Positions 39,052-48,960 are shown, numbered from the stretch's first letter. The stretch: DNA of 51,894 nucleotides from Azoarcus sp. TTM-91 (GCF_012911025.1 NZ_WUEI01000026.1:1-51894), one strand, 5' to 3'. Numbers and translations: made by a program. The notes: a model not told the origin generated them from the sequence alone.

Positions 39052-40170
39052 TTATCTCTTGCGGGCCGCGGCAGCCTTGTGCTGGCGGGAGAGGGTGGCC
39101 AGCGCCAGCAGCGCGGCCAGCATCAGGGCCAGGCTGCCGGGTTCCGGCACGTGGTTCTCCGGCGGCAGGTCGGGCGTTCCCGGTGTAACCGGGGTGACGG
39201 GCGGCAGATCGGGGGTTTCCGGCGGCAGATCGCCGCTGAAGGGCTGCAGGTGGATCTCGCCGCGCTGGTCGATGCTGCTCACCACCACTGAGCCTTCGAT
39301 ATTGTTGTAGTTGGTCAGCGTCGCGTTCGGGGCCAGCACGCTGCCGCCGAACTGGCTGTACAAGGTGATGTCGGTGGCGTTATAGAAATTCCAGATGACG
39401 TGCGAGCCGATGGCCTGGGCGCTGCCGCCGAGGAAGTTGGCGAAGATGCTGATGACCAGGTCGTCGACGTTGAAAATCACCGTGTCGGCGCTGCCGAGGT
39501 TGAACTCGAACTCGCCGAGCTTGAACAGCGCGGTATCTATGCTGGTGAGGTCGAACACCGCCAGGCCGTTGGCATCCGCCACCGCGTTGAAGGTGGCCTT
39601 GTTGCCGTTGACGCTGACCGTGCTGCCGGTGCTGGGCAGGCCGGCCAGTTGCAGCGCCAGGTCGCGCATGGTGCTCTCGATGGCGGCGGTGCTGGGCTGG
39701 GTGGCGGCGGCGTAGCTGCGGCCGCCGTTGAAGTTGCTGCCGCTGGTGGTGCCGCCGACGTAGGCGTTGCCGCCGTTGAAGTTTACGCTGCTGGCGTTGC
39801 CGGCGACGTAGGCGCCCCCCTTGTTGATGTTGGCGTTGCTGAGGTTGCCGCCGACGCTGATGCCGCCGCCGTTCACGTTCAGTTTGGAGGCGTTGCCGCC
39901 CACCACCAGGCCGGCGTATTCGGAGGCCGGCATGTCGTTGGCGTGGAGCACGTAGTCGCCGCCGGTGACGTTGCCGCCGATGTAGGTACGGCCATCCACG
40001 TGGGAGCTGGACTTGGCGTCGCCGAACACCACCAGGTTGAACTGCTGCAGCACCTCGCTGCCGATCAGCGGGGCGGCGTGGGCGGAGGCGGTGAAGGTGG
40101 CACAGGCCAGAAATGCAGCGCAGGCACGGAAGGCGGTTCGGATGCGGTTGGTGCGCAAGCGGGCGGTCAT
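39052..40170 (-). CDS. Choice-of-anchor A family PEP-CTERM surface protein
   Basis: This 372-residue exported protein has a signal peptide ending near SAHAAP. The choice-of-anchor-A domain has repeated GGN(A/L)S-x-x-N-x-N-x-GG turns that suggest a beta-helix (about residues 35-315). A proline-rich linker (about 315-340) holds a repeated P-D-L-P-P. The C-terminal sorting signal (341-372) is VPEPGS, then a hydrophobic span and a basic tail. Such signals are processed by exosortase/XrtA systems, which help build extracellular matrix in betaproteobacteria. No exosortase gene is in the window. Convergent with tpsB2. It is probably a separate surface component rather than part of the TPS locus. Confidence 0.88.
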   Translation of the reverse strand: MTARLRTNRIRTAFRACAAFLACATFTASAHAAPLIGSEVLQQFNLVVFGDAKSSSHVDGRTYIGGNVTGGDYVLHANDMPASEYAGLVVGGNASKLNVNGGGISVGGNLSNANINKGGAYVAGNASSVNFNGGNAYVGGTTSGSNFNGGRSYAAATQPSTAAIESTMRDLALQLAGLPSTGSTVSVNGNKATFNAVADANGLAVFDLTSIDTALFKLGEFEFNLGSADTVIFNVDDLVISIFANFLGGSAQAIGSHVIWNFYNATDITLYSQFGGSVLAPNATLTNYNNIEGSVVVSSIDQRGEIHLQPFSGDLPPETPDLPPVTPVTPGTPDLPPENHVPEPGSLALMLAALLALATLSRQHKAAAARKR

Positions 40171-40323
40171 CGTGGTGGCGTCGTTGTTTTTCGTCAGGTG
40201 GCGAAGGCGCTCGGGGGATTACACCTTCGAGGTATGACCGCCATGCTAGACGCGCGCGTGCTCTGCTGCCGTGCAATAAGTCACCAAAGGCCTGGATTCG
40301 CAAGCATGGGTTTACGTCGGTGC

Positions 40324-40971
40324 TCAGTCCGCCGGCAGGCCGCAGCCGCGCAGCACCAGGCTGGCGACATGGCTGCCGGCGCGGTCGAGCGCGGCGCGGT
40401 CCAGCCGTTTGCGGCCGAGCACCGCGCACACCTGGGGGGCGAAGTCGGCGTAGGTCTGCGTCAGCGCCCAGATGCTGAAGAAGAGGTGGGTGCTGTCCAC
40501 CGGCGCCATGCGGCCGGCCGCGATCCAGCCGTCTATCACCCGTGCCTTGTCGGCCACATGGGCGCGCAGCTCCTGGCGCAGGAAGGCACCGATTTCCACC
40601 GCGCCGTGCAGCAGTTCGTTGGCGAACACCCGCGAGGCATCCGGCCGCGCGGCGGTGAGCTGCATCTTGGCGGCAACGTAGCCGGCGAGCGCCTCGCGCG
40701 GCTCGGCCTCCGGCCGGATGCGGTCGGTTTCCGCCAGCCACAGCGCCAGGATATTGCCCAGCACCGCGCGATAGACCTCGGCCTTGGTACCAAAGTAGTA
40801 ATGGAGGTTGGCCTTGGGCAGGCCGGCGCGGTCGGCGATGGCGGCCATGGTGGCGCCCTGGTAGCCGGCGCCGGCGAAGACCTGTTCCGCGGCCTTGAGG
40901 ATGGCGGCCTCCTGGCGCCGGCGCACGCGGCCCTTGGCCTCGGCGCCGGCGGTGGTTTTCTCTGTCTTCAC
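40324..40971 (-). CDS. TetR-family regulator, RutR-like
   Basis: This 215-residue repressor has an N-terminal helix-turn-helix (about residues 20-65, with [19 protein letters not shown]) and a C-terminal ligand domain like that of RutR/YcdC proteins ([29 protein letters not shown]). RutR of E. coli binds uracil and thymine and recognises TTGACCANNTGGTCAA. A 15-of-16 match to that site lies upstream of the first gene of this operon (44305-44320). This is the last gene of the operon and overlaps upp by four bases (ATGA), so it is probably autoregulated. The ligand is inferred to be a pyrimidine base. Confidence 0.85.
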   Translation of the reverse strand: MKTEKTTAGAEAKGRVRRRQEAAILKAAEQVFAGAGYQGATMAAIADRAGLPKANLHYYFGTKAEVYRAVLGNILALWLAETDRIRPEAEPREALAGYVAAKMQLTAARPDASRVFANELLHGAVEIGAFLRQELRAHVADKARVIDGWIAAGRMAPVDSTHLFFSIWALTQTYADFAPQVCAVLGRKRLDRAALDRAGSHVASLVLRGCGLPAD

Positions 40972-41600
40972 TTGGTGCCGAACAGGCGGTCGCCGGCGTC
41001 GCCCAGGCCGGGCACGATGTAGCCGTGCTCGTTGAGGTGGCTGTCCACCGCGGCGGTCATCACCGGCACGTCCGGGTGGGCGGCGGCCAGCGCGGCCAGG
41101 CCCTCGGGCGCGGCCAGCAGGCAGACGAAGCTGAGGCTGTTGACGCCTTCTTCCTTGAGCCTCGACAGGGCGGCGCAGGCGGAGTTGCCGGTGGCGAGCA
41201 TGGGGTCGACCACGATCACCTGCCGCTCCTCGATGTCCTCCGGCACCTTGAAGTAGTACTCCACCGGCTGCAGCGTGGCCGGGTCGCGGTAGAGGCCGAT
41301 GTGGCCGACGCGGGCGCCGGGCAGCAGCTCGATCATGCCGTCCAGCATGCCGTTGCCGGCGCGCAGGATGGACACCAGGCAGAGCTTCTTGCCGCTGATG
41401 ACGGGCGCGCGGCAGCTCGCCACCGGGGTGGTGATCTCGATCAGTTCGGTGCTGAGCTCGCGGGTGGCCTCGTACACCATCATGGAGGCGATCTCCCGCA
41501 CCAGGCGGCGGAAGTTGTCGGTGGTGGTGTCGGCGCTGCGCACGTAGGTGAGCTTGTGCTGCAGCAGCGGGTGGTCGATCACGGTGAGGTTGGGATTCAT
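40968..41600 (-). CDS. upp: Uracil phosphoribosyltransferase
   Basis: This 210-residue enzyme makes UMP from uracil and PRPP. The PRPP-binding motif [11 protein letters not shown] is at residues 130-140, and the C-terminal uracil-binding [17 protein letters not shown] is normal. Length is typical. It lies between URC4 (34 bases upstream) and the TetR gene (four-base overlap). In URC-type pyrimidine degradation a uracil phosphoribosyltransferase is part of the pathway, so this copy may serve catabolism as well as salvage. Whether the genome has another upp is not visible here. Confidence 0.95.
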   Translation of the reverse strand: MNPNLTVIDHPLLQHKLTYVRSADTTTDNFRRLVREIASMMVYEATRELSTELIEITTPVASCRAPVISGKKLCLVSILRAGNGMLDGMIELLPGARVGHIGLYRDPATLQPVEYYFKVPEDIEERQVIVVDPMLATGNSACAALSRLKEEGVNSLSFVCLLAAPEGLAALAAAHPDVPVMTAAVDSHLNEHGYIVPGLGDAGDRLFGTK

Positions 41601-41634
41601 CGGTGCGACTCCTGCGGGGCCAGGGGAGGGGGAT

Positions 41635-42888
41635 TCAAAACACGGTGCCGTCGCTCTCCAGCTGCAGCGGCGGCGCGCCGCCGGGGCGGCGTTCGGCGGC
41701 GATGCGGCGGCCGGCGCTCCAGCTGCCGCCCTGCAGCACGCGGGCGAGCGAGAAGGCGGCGGTGGAAACGTCCAGCTCGGCGCGCACCGCCTCGGCCAGG
41801 CGGTCCAGCCCGGCCACCGTCAGCGCGCGCCATTCGACGATGGGCAGCGCATCCACCGTCCATCGGGTGGTGTAGAAGGCGGGGTGGCGCGGGGCGATGA
41901 CGCCGAAATCCAGCAGCAGGCCGCCGTTGCGGTATTCCGGCAGGCCGGTGAGCGCATCCAGGCCGGTGATCTCCAGCCCGGCCGCCTGCAGCGGCTCCAG
42001 CAGCGAATAGGCCAGCCACTGCGTGAGCTTGTGGAAGGGCAGCAGTTCGTCGGCCAGCGCCGGGTGGCGCCAGCAGTCGCCCAGCGGCACGCCGGCGAGG
42101 CTGAGGCGGCCGGGCCACACCGGGCCGAGGGCGCGCAACAGCAGCGCCAGCAGTTCTGCGGCCGGCAGGCGGCCGTCCGTGGCAAGGGCGAACAGGTGGT
42201 CGACCAGGTTGCCCAGCCGCGCCGGCCGGCCGAACACCGCCGGCGTGGCTTCCACCACTTCGCCCAGGCGGTTGAGCAGCGTGGCGCGGCCTTCCAGCCC
42301 GAGCAGGGGGTTGCCGCTGCTGACCTGGAACAGCGCCCCCAGCATGGCGGCGTCGATGCGGCGCAGGGCGGCGGCATCGCTGCGCAGCGGCCGGGCGGGA
42401 TCGTCCGACAGGGTGCCGGCGGCGAACAGCGCCAGGCTGGCGACGGCCAGGCCCTCGGAGCGCGTCAGCGGCGGCTGGTCGTCGGCCTCGTGGAAGCGCC
42501 AGTCCGGCCCGGCGCCGGCGTCCAGCAGCACGCTGGGAATCACCAGGTCCACCGCCACCCGGGCGCATTCGCGGGCGTCGCCGGCGAGCCCGGCGGCGGC
42601 CTGCAGCCCGGCCCAGCGGTCGCGGCCGCCGGCCTCGAAGTGGCGCCAGCGGCTGTGGTAGGGCACGGCCAGGTCGGGGTAGGCGCGGCGCACGGTGTCG
42701 GCCACGTAGGCGGCGCAGGGGGCGAGTTGCGCGCCGTGCCACTCGAACAGCGGCGAGTCGCCGGCTTGCACCCGCGCCATCACCGCCGCGCAGCGCTCCC
42801 GCACCGCTTCGGCGCGCAACAGCGCGGCGGCGGGATGGCCTGCCGGCACCGGGGTGTGCCAGCCGCTGCCTTCGTGGGGAAGATTCAT
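41635..42888 (-). CDS. URC4/Urg3 family protein (DUF1688)
   Basis: This 417-residue DUF1688 protein is named after URC4 of Lachancea kluyveri and urg3 of fission yeast, where it is needed for uracil catabolism by the URC pathway. Its exact reaction is not known to me. Recognisable stretches are [42 protein letters not shown] and [16 protein letters not shown]. Length is normal. ATG 42888 has GAGGAG upstream. It sits between URC1 and upp, the usual bacterial arrangement for this pathway, which supports the assignment. Confidence 0.88.
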   Translation of the reverse strand: MNLPHEGSGWHTPVPAGHPAAALLRAEAVRERCAAVMARVQAGDSPLFEWHGAQLAPCAAYVADTVRRAYPDLAVPYHSRWRHFEAGGRDRWAGLQAAAGLAGDARECARVAVDLVIPSVLLDAGAGPDWRFHEADDQPPLTRSEGLAVASLALFAAGTLSDDPARPLRSDAAALRRIDAAMLGALFQVSSGNPLLGLEGRATLLNRLGEVVEATPAVFGRPARLGNLVDHLFALATDGRLPAAELLALLLRALGPVWPGRLSLAGVPLGDCWRHPALADELLPFHKLTQWLAYSLLEPLQAAGLEITGLDALTGLPEYRNGGLLLDFGVIAPRHPAFYTTRWTVDALPIVEWRALTVAGLDRLAEAVRAELDVSTAAFSLARVLQGGSWSAGRRIAAERRPGGAPPLQLESDGTVF

Positions 42889-42961
42889 CGGACGCTCCTC
42901 TGTTTGCCGCAGCGCGGGGTTGAGGAAATGCTGGAGCCTGCTTATCGACGTTCTGGCCGGC

Positions 42962-44203
42962 TCATTCGTGCAGCCCCCGGCCCTTGGCCTGCGCCAGTTC
43001 GGCCTGCTGCGGCGGCGCGGCCGGGGTGAAGTAGCCGGCGGCGAGCTTGGCGTCGATCTCGACCCGGGCGTCGGCCGGGATCAGCGCCTCCGGGATCGGC
43101 ACCCGTTCCACTACCTCGATGCCGGCGGCCACCAGCGCGCCGTGCTTCATGTTGCTCATGGACGCCCAGCGGTCGATGCGGCGTATGCCCAGCCAGTGGA
43201 AGACGTCCGGCATCAGCTCCTGGAAGCGCATGTCCTGCACGCCGGCCACGCATTCGGTGCGCTCGAAGTAGGTCTCGGCGCGGTCGCCGCCGAGCTGGCG
43301 CTTGCGCGCGTTGTACACCAGGAATTTGGTGACCTCGCCCAGCGCCCGGCCTTCCTTGCGGTTGTAGATCACCAGGCCGACGCCACCCTGCTGCGCCATC
43401 TCGATGCAGACCTCGATGCCGTGCGCCAGGTAGGGCCGGCAGGTGCAGATGTCGGAGCCGAACACGTCGGAGCCATTGCACTCGTCGTGCACCCGGCAGG
43501 CCACCCGCGTCTGCGGCTGGCCGAGGGCGGCGACGTCGCCGAAGAAGTAGAGCGTCATCCCGCCTATCGGCGGCAGGAAGACCTGCAGGTCCGGCCGCGT
43601 CACCAGCTCGGGGAACATGCCGCCGGTCTGTTCGAACAGGGCGCGGCGCAGCTCGTGCTCCTTGATGCCGAAGCGGGCGGCGAGGCCGGGCAGGTACCAC
43701 ACCGGGTCTATGGCCGCCTTGGTCACCCGCACGTCGCCGTTGGCGCACAGGATGTCGCCGTCCGGCCGCAGGCGCCCGGCCGCGATCGCCGCCTGCAGCT
43801 CCGGCATGTTGATGTGAGCGGTGGTGACGGCGATGGTGGGGCGGATGTCCATGCCGGCGGCGATCTGCTCGCCGAAGGCCTCCGCCACCCGGTGGCCCCA
43901 GGGGTCCAGCGACACGATCTTGTCCGGTTCGCTCCACTGCGGATGCGGGCCGATCAGCGCGGCGGGCGAGGTGTCGGTGAGGTCGGGGCGGTGGTCGCGC
44001 TGCAGCTGGCCGGCGGCTACCGCCAGCGCGCGGTACACCGAGTAGGCGCCGGCGTGGGTGCCGATGGCGTTGCGCTGGGCGGGCTGGGTGAGGCTGGCGA
44101 TCAGCGGTCCGCGGTCGCGGGCCTCGGCGGCGCCCCAGCGTATCGCCGGCGCCGAGCCGGCACGTACGCGGGGGTGCGAGGTGAGCATGATGTGCGATGC
44201 CAT
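42962..44203 (-). CDS. URC1-type GTP cyclohydrolase II-like protein
   Basis: This 413-residue RibA-superfamily protein keeps the zinc cysteines of GTP cyclohydrolase II (Cys242, Cys253, Cys255, in DECNGSDVFGSDICTC). It has an extra about 150-residue N-terminal part absent from ordinary RibA, which fits URC1 of the uracil-catabolic pathway rather than riboflavin synthesis. Further motifs are GVGLVIYNRKEGRALG and WLGIRRIDRWASMSN. ATG 44203 is preceded by GGGAGG. It is the first gene of the operon with URC4, upp and the TetR regulator. The operator at 44305-44320 lies about 100 bases upstream, so it is probably repressed until pyrimidines accumulate. Confidence 0.88.
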   Translation of the reverse strand: MASHIMLTSHPRVRAGSAPAIRWGAAEARDRGPLIASLTQPAQRNAIGTHAGAYSVYRALAVAAGQLQRDHRPDLTDTSPAALIGPHPQWSEPDKIVSLDPWGHRVAEAFGEQIAAGMDIRPTIAVTTAHINMPELQAAIAAGRLRPDGDILCANGDVRVTKAAIDPVWYLPGLAARFGIKEHELRRALFEQTGGMFPELVTRPDLQVFLPPIGGMTLYFFGDVAALGQPQTRVACRVHDECNGSDVFGSDICTCRPYLAHGIEVCIEMAQQGGVGLVIYNRKEGRALGEVTKFLVYNARKRQLGGDRAETYFERTECVAGVQDMRFQELMPDVFHWLGIRRIDRWASMSNMKHGALVAAGIEVVERVPIPEALIPADARVEIDAKLAAGYFTPAAPPQQAELAQAKGRGLHE

Positions 44204-44687
44204 GATCCCTCCCCGGGGGCGGAGCCCCTTGCGCGGGTGGCTGCCGCTGCGGCCACCTGGCGCCATTGTGGCGCGACCGGCGCGATCCTGCCGGCCTTTC
44301 GAAATTGACCAATTGGTCAGGTTCGGCGAAGCCAGTTCCATGCCACCGGGGCAAGCCCGGGTTTTTCCATCCGGCGTGGAAAAATGCCGCACTGCGCTGG
44401 GGCGGCGGGGCTGACGACGGTCATGTTTTTGTGCAAGGATGGTGCGACGCAAGCGCGTTTGCCGTCGCCTCCGCCAGCTCGCGGCAGGGCGGCAAACCAC
44501 CTGGCCGGACAGCGCTTCTGGCCTGCCGCGCAAGGAGGCGGTAAGCGGGTGGCATTCGCCTTGCAGTCATTGCTGCCGCGTGCTGGCCGTCTCCGGCCCC
44601 CACTCCGCTGCCGGACCCGCCATCCCGGCGCCGCCGGGCACGCTGTCTGCAACACCCCTTTCCCATTACAGAAAGCGAGCGTGATCC
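44204..44687. other. Divergent intergenic region, URC operon / LOG gene
   Basis: 484 bases without a supportable gene. The notable element is the palindromic operator at 44305-44320. The remainder presumably holds the URC1 promoter on the minus strand and the LOG-gene promoter on the plus strand; neither has clear consensus boxes. Confidence 0.55.
44305..44320. promoter_or_regulatory. RutR-type operator
   Basis: TTGACCAATTGGTCAG contains the perfect 14-base palindrome TGACCAATTGGTCA and matches the RutR consensus TTGACCANNTGGTCAA at all but the last defined base. It lies about 100 bases upstream of the URC1 start, in an operon whose last gene encodes a RutR-like TetR protein. The pairing of regulator and site is inference, but a strong one. 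Confidence 0.8.
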
Positions 44688-45590
44688 ATGGACACGAAAA
44701 ACAAGCTCAAGGCCCGGAATTTCCCTTCGGCGCAGGACGAGGTGAGCGCCGCCGCGCCCAAGCAGCCGTCCCGCTACGACGGGCCGGGCAGCGCCTTCCG
44801 CATGGCTTTCGCCGACACCGAGTTCCTGCTGCGCGAGGAACTGCGCCCGGTGCGCATGCAGCTGGAACTGATGAAGCCCGAGCTGGTGCAGCAGGACCAG
44901 GGCGTGGACTCCACCATCGTCATCTTCGGCAGCGCGCGCTTCAAGTCGCGCGAGGTGTCGGAGCAGATGCTGGCCGCCGCCCGCGCCGCCGAGGACGAGG
45001 CCGCCATCAAGCGTGCCGAGCGCCTGCTGCGCATGTCCCACTACTACGAGGAGGCGCGCCGCTTCGCCGAGTTGGTGACGCGCGAATCCGGCGCCCTGGG
45101 CGAGCCGGTTATCGTCTCCACCGGCGGCGGCCCCGGCGTGATGGAGGCTGGCAACCGCGGCGCCCACGAGGCCGGCGGCCGCAGCATGGGCATGAGCATC
45201 TACCTGCCCTTCGAGGAAGCGCCCAACCCCTACATCACGCCGGAGTTGTGTTTCCAGTTCCACTACTTCGCCATCCGCAAGATGCACTTCCTGATGCGGG
45301 CGGTGGCGCTGGTGAGCTTCCCCGGCGGCTTCGGCACGCTGGACGAGTTGTTCGAGGTGCTGACGCTGACGCAGACGCGCAAGATCCGCCGCCGCCCCAT
45401 CATCCTGTTCGGCCGCGAATTCTGGGAGCGCCTGATCAACTTCGACACCCTGGTGGAAGACGGGCTGATCAACCCTGAGGACGTGGAGCTGTTCCAGTAC
45501 GTCGAAACCGCCGAGGACGCCTGGGAGGCGATCAAGCTCGCCTACCGCATCGACGATCCGAAGTTCACCGCGCGGCAGATGCGCGGTTGA
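44688..45590 (+). CDS. LOG family protein (putative nucleotide phosphoribohydrolase)
   Basis: This 300-residue protein is of the LOG/TIGR00730 family. The nucleotide-binding signatures GGGPGVMEA (residues 146-154) and PGGFGTLDE (212-220) are intact. Family members release the base from nucleoside 5-prime monophosphates; plant and some bacterial members act on cytokinin ribotides, others on purine nucleotides. The protein is longer than the about 190-residue minimal LOGs, with an about 80-residue helical N-terminal extension. No strong ribosome binding site is seen before ATG 44688. It is divergent from the URC operon and a single-gene unit. The substrate cannot be told from sequence. Confidence 0.87.
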   Translation: MDTKNKLKARNFPSAQDEVSAAAPKQPSRYDGPGSAFRMAFADTEFLLREELRPVRMQLELMKPELVQQDQGVDSTIVIFGSARFKSREVSEQMLAAARAAEDEAAIKRAERLLRMSHYYEEARRFAELVTRESGALGEPVIVSTGGGPGVMEAGNRGAHEAGGRSMGMSIYLPFEEAPNPYITPELCFQFHYFAIRKMHFLMRAVALVSFPGGFGTLDELFEVLTLTQTRKIRRRPIILFGREFWERLINFDTLVEDGLINPEDVELFQYVETAEDAWEAIKLAYRIDDPKFTARQMRG

Positions 45591-45948
45591 TGTCGGCCCC
45601 GGGGAGCGCGGGCGCTTGCTGCAGCTTGGGCGACGCCCGCGTCTGGCCCGGTGCCTGCGTTGCCGGGTCTGATGCGGCAGGGCGGTTTTTCCATCCTGCG
45701 GCGCTGCGCACAGTCCGTGCCGGGCTTCACGCCAGCTAGCTGAAGGGACGAGCGCCGCCGCCGCACATTGCGGACCCGGCGGGTTCCAGGCCGCGCTGAT
45801 ATGAGCTGATGAGGGCCGCCCGGCCCGGTCTCCGCCAGCCCGGCGCCACAGGCCAGCGCACCCGCTCCCAGGCATGCCCGCCAGAGCGCGTCCGGGCGAA
45901 GGTCATCGCCGGGCTATCATGCTGGCATTGCCTTCCCGGTCCACCCGC
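45591..45948. other. Intergenic region before the membrane/helical-repeat gene
   Basis: 358 bases with no gene, hairpin or repeat that I can support. Part of it may belong to the next gene if that starts at ATG 45919. Confidence 0.4.
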
Positions 45949-47235
45949 ATGTCCTCCGATGCCGTCCGTATCGCTCCCTACTGGTCCCGCTTCGGTGAGT
46001 TCCTGCGCTACCCGCTGCGGCTGGAAGCGCTGGCGGCCTGCCTGGCGGCGGGCGTGTTCAGCGTCGCGCTCGAATTCTTCTTCTCGCCGCTGAAGCTGCT
46101 GATGCAGGTCCTGCTGTGGGTGGCGGTGCTGCGCTATGCCTTCAGCGTGCTGGAGCGCACCGCCTACGGCTACCTGGACGACCGCTTCATGCTGTTCGAG
46201 TCGCTGCACGGCGGCCGCCACCTGCCCTACAAGCATTTCGTCGCCATCGTTGCCGGCGTGGTGGCCGGCGTCCTCGCCGCCATGCTGGGCGGGCCGCACT
46301 TCGGCGGGCTGGTGGGCGTGCTGCTGGGGGTGTGCTGGCCGGCCAGCATCATGGTGCTGGCGATCACCAACAACCTCGGCTGGTCGCTGTCGCCGCTGCG
46401 GCTGTGGGCGGTGATGCACGCCATCGGCATGCCCTACCTCGGCCTGGTGGCCTGCCTGTTGCTGATCACCTCCGCCAGCGGTGGGCTGATCTCGCTGCTG
46501 GAGCCGGTGCTGCCGGCCTGGCTGCTGTGGATGGCGGGCGGCGCGGCGGCGGCTTATTTCACCCTCGTCATGTTCCGGATGATGGGTTACGTGATCTACC
46601 AGTACCACGAGCCGTTGGGCTTGCAGCCGCGGGTGACGGCGGTGGCGGAAGAGGCACCGCAGGATGCCGCCCGCCACATCGCCGCCCTGCTGCGCGAAGG
46701 CCGCAATCCGGAAGCCCTGGTGCTGGCTCGCGCCGAGGTGGCGGAACAGCCCGCCTCGCGCGAAGCCAACCTGCGCCTGCACCGCCTGCTGCTGGCGATG
46801 CCGGATGAAGCCGAGGCGCTGCTGGCGCATGCCCGAGCCTGGCTGCCGGGGCTGATCGCCAACGACCGTTCCGGTCTGGCGCTGGAGGTAATCGAGGCGC
46901 TGTGGCGCAGCGCACCGGATTTCCGTCCGCAGCAGGGCGCCGAAGCGTTGGCGCTGGCCCAGCTCGCCTACGAGCGCCGCCGCTTCGACACCGCCGCTCG
47001 CCTGCTGAAGGGTTTTGACCGCCATTACCCCGGCCACCGCGACACTGCCGCCGCCTACCTGCTGGCGGTGCGTCTGCTCATCGAACAACGCCACGATTAC
47101 GATCAGGCCGAGCGCTTGCTCGCCGGCCTCAAGCGGCGCTTCCCGGATCAGCTGAGGGAGGAGGTGGCGCGGCAGGAGGCGCTGCTCGCAAGGCTGAGGG
47201 CGGTGAGCCGCGTGCCGGAGCGCACTGGTGTCTGA
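45949..47235 (+). CDS. Polytopic membrane protein with C-terminal helical-repeat tail
   Basis: This is a 428-residue protein (start uncertain; ATG 45919 is an alternative and neither has a good ribosome binding site). About six hydrophobic segments lie within residues 25-220, in a layout resembling DUF4013-type membrane proteins. The C-terminal about 190 residues are helical, with TPR-like pairs such as YERRRFDTAARLLKGFDRHYP and DYDQAERLLAGLKRRFP. Function unknown. It is convergent with a rhomboid protease whose soluble tail has the same character, with only 42 bases between the stops. Confidence 0.75.
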   Translation: MSSDAVRIAPYWSRFGEFLRYPLRLEALAACLAAGVFSVALEFFFSPLKLLMQVLLWVAVLRYAFSVLERTAYGYLDDRFMLFESLHGGRHLPYKHFVAIVAGVVAGVLAAMLGGPHFGGLVGVLLGVCWPASIMVLAITNNLGWSLSPLRLWAVMHAIGMPYLGLVACLLLITSASGGLISLLEPVLPAWLLWMAGGAAAAYFTLVMFRMMGYVIYQYHEPLGLQPRVTAVAEEAPQDAARHIAALLREGRNPEALVLARAEVAEQPASREANLRLHRLLLAMPDEAEALLAHARAWLPGLIANDRSGLALEVIEALWRSAPDFRPQQGAEALALAQLAYERRRFDTAARLLKGFDRHYPGHRDTAAAYLLAVRLLIEQRHDYDQAERLLAGLKRRFPDQLREEVARQEALLARLRAVSRVPERTGV

Positions 47236-47277
47236 GTTCCTTCTCCGTTGCGGGAAGAGCGCGCGCCTCAGCCTGCC

Positions 47278-48735
47278 TCAGTGCGCTTCGCCGGCAGCGG
47301 CCGGTGTCAGCGCATGCGCCAGTCGCGTCTGCCGCAGCGTCAGCAGGCGGCGGGCGCGGCTGAGGTCGCCGGCATCCCGGCAGGCGTCGGCCAGCCGCCG
47401 CAGCGCATCCGCCGCCACCGCCTCGTCGCCCGGCCGGGCCGCTAGCCGCAGCGCCAGTTTCTCGGCGCTGTCCAGGCGCTGGCATTCCAGCAGCCGGCCG
47501 AGGATGCGGCCCCAGGCGCCGCTGCTCAGCCGCGGCAGGCGCGGATGGCTGTCATTGAGCGCCTCTTCCACCGCCTGGCAGCCCACCTTGCGTGGGTGGG
47601 CGGCGGTGAGCTTCAGCAGGTGCAGGGCGGCTTCGCTGCGGGCCTGCGGCTGGTGGGCCAGGCGGGCGACGCGCAGATAGGCCTCCGCCGAGCCGGCATC
47701 TTCCGGCAGCGCGTGGATCAGGCGGCGGTAGTCGGCGGTGGCGCGGGCGAACTGCAGCTGCGCCACATGGTTCTCCGCCTGTGCCTGCAGCTGGGCGATG
47801 GACTCCGCCGCATCCTCCCGCTGCACCGAATCCGCGCTGCGCCAGCCGCGCCGCCAGCGATACAAGGCCACCAGCAGCGCCCCGCCGAGGAAGCCGGCGA
47901 AGTGGGCGAGGTAGTTGATGTTGGATTCGCTGTCGAAGACGAAGCGCAGCAGCAGTTCCTTCATCACCCACACCGGCAGGATGGCCAGCGCCGGCCAGCG
48001 GGCGACGCCGAACACGAAGATGAAGAAGTAGAAGAAGGGGATGCGGCGCACGCCGTACAGCACCAGGTAGGCGGCCATCACCGCCGATACCGCGCCGGAG
48101 GCGCCCAGGCCGTAGCCGGGCTGGGGGAAGAGCAGGTCGGGCACGGCGGCGCACAGGCCGCCGAGCAGGAACAGCGCCAGCATGCCCCAGCCGCCCAGTG
48201 CCGCTTCCACCGTGTAGCCGACGATGAAGAGGAAGGCCATGTTGCCCAGCAGGTGCTCGGTGCTGCCGTGCAGGAATATGTGCGACACCGCGGTGAGCGG
48301 CGTCGGCGCTTCGGACTGCAGCGCGTAGCGGGGGGTGACCCGCTGTTCCAGCAGCCCGTCGTAGTGGGTTCGCCGGCTGCGCCATTCGTTGTAGCCGGCG
48401 TCGGCCGGGGTGATGACCTGGCCGGCGTGCAGCCGGCGCATGAAGTCGGTGTCGGCGTCCATCGCTTGCTGGACCGGACCGGCCTTGCGCTGGGCCAGCG
48501 TTTGCCGCAGCCGCGCCGCTTCGTCGGACTTGCCGCGGGCGACGAGGTCCTGCAGGTAGGCGGGCAGTTCTTGCCGGGCCAGCCCGGAGCCGAGGTAGTA
48601 CTGCTGTGCCGCCTGCATGCGTTGGGCATCCTTGCCCTGTATCAGGAACACGGCCACGCACAGCACGATCAGCAACAGCGTGGCGATGGGCGGTCGGCGC
48701 CAGTCGGGGCGCGCAGGCAGAGGTAGGATGATCAT
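47278..48735 (-). CDS. Rhomboid intramembrane serine protease with helical-repeat tail
   Basis: This 485-residue membrane protease has the rhomboid HxxxN motif (His161-Asn165), the catalytic serine Ser213 in GLGASGAVSA and the catalytic His278 in NYLAHFAGFLGG. Between the first membrane segment (about residues 17-33) and the core lies an about 110-residue soluble insertion. After the last membrane segment (about 280-295) an about 190-residue TPR-like helical tail follows. Such tails may bind substrates or partners. The substrate is unknown. The start ATG 48735 begins MIILPLPARP. Confidence 0.9.
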   Translation of the reverse strand: MIILPLPARPDWRRPPIATLLLIVLCVAVFLIQGKDAQRMQAAQQYYLGSGLARQELPAYLQDLVARGKSDEAARLRQTLAQRKAGPVQQAMDADTDFMRRLHAGQVITPADAGYNEWRSRRTHYDGLLEQRVTPRYALQSEAPTPLTAVSHIFLHGSTEHLLGNMAFLFIVGYTVEAALGGWGMLALFLLGGLCAAVPDLLFPQPGYGLGASGAVSAVMAAYLVLYGVRRIPFFYFFIFVFGVARWPALAILPVWVMKELLLRFVFDSESNINYLAHFAGFLGGALLVALYRWRRGWRSADSVQREDAAESIAQLQAQAENHVAQLQFARATADYRRLIHALPEDAGSAEAYLRVARLAHQPQARSEAALHLLKLTAAHPRKVGCQAVEEALNDSHPRLPRLSSGAWGRILGRLLECQRLDSAEKLALRLAARPGDEAVAADALRRLADACRDAGDLSRARRLLTLRQTRLAHALTPAAAGEAH

Positions 48736-48960
48736 GGGATTGCAAGGGGGATGTCGTGCGCATGATTATAGTTGCGCCGCCGGGGATTGCAGGCTGGCGT
48801 TCGGCGGCGAAGGCCGGCGTTGCCGCGCCGGGCTCGCGGCCGGGCGGGGCAGGCCGGGCGGATGCCGCCGCGGCGGGCCGGCAAGCGGTGGTCGTGGCCT
48901 GCCAGCCGGGGCAGGGGCTATTGCTTTGGTGATAGTATCGGCAGGGCGATGACTGCGGGT

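Noticed and set aside
39700..39900. Short repeats that could suggest a CRISPR-like or satellite array
   Set aside because: They are codon-level repeats of the GGNAS-type beta-helix turns inside the PEP-CTERM protein gene, with no spacer structure.
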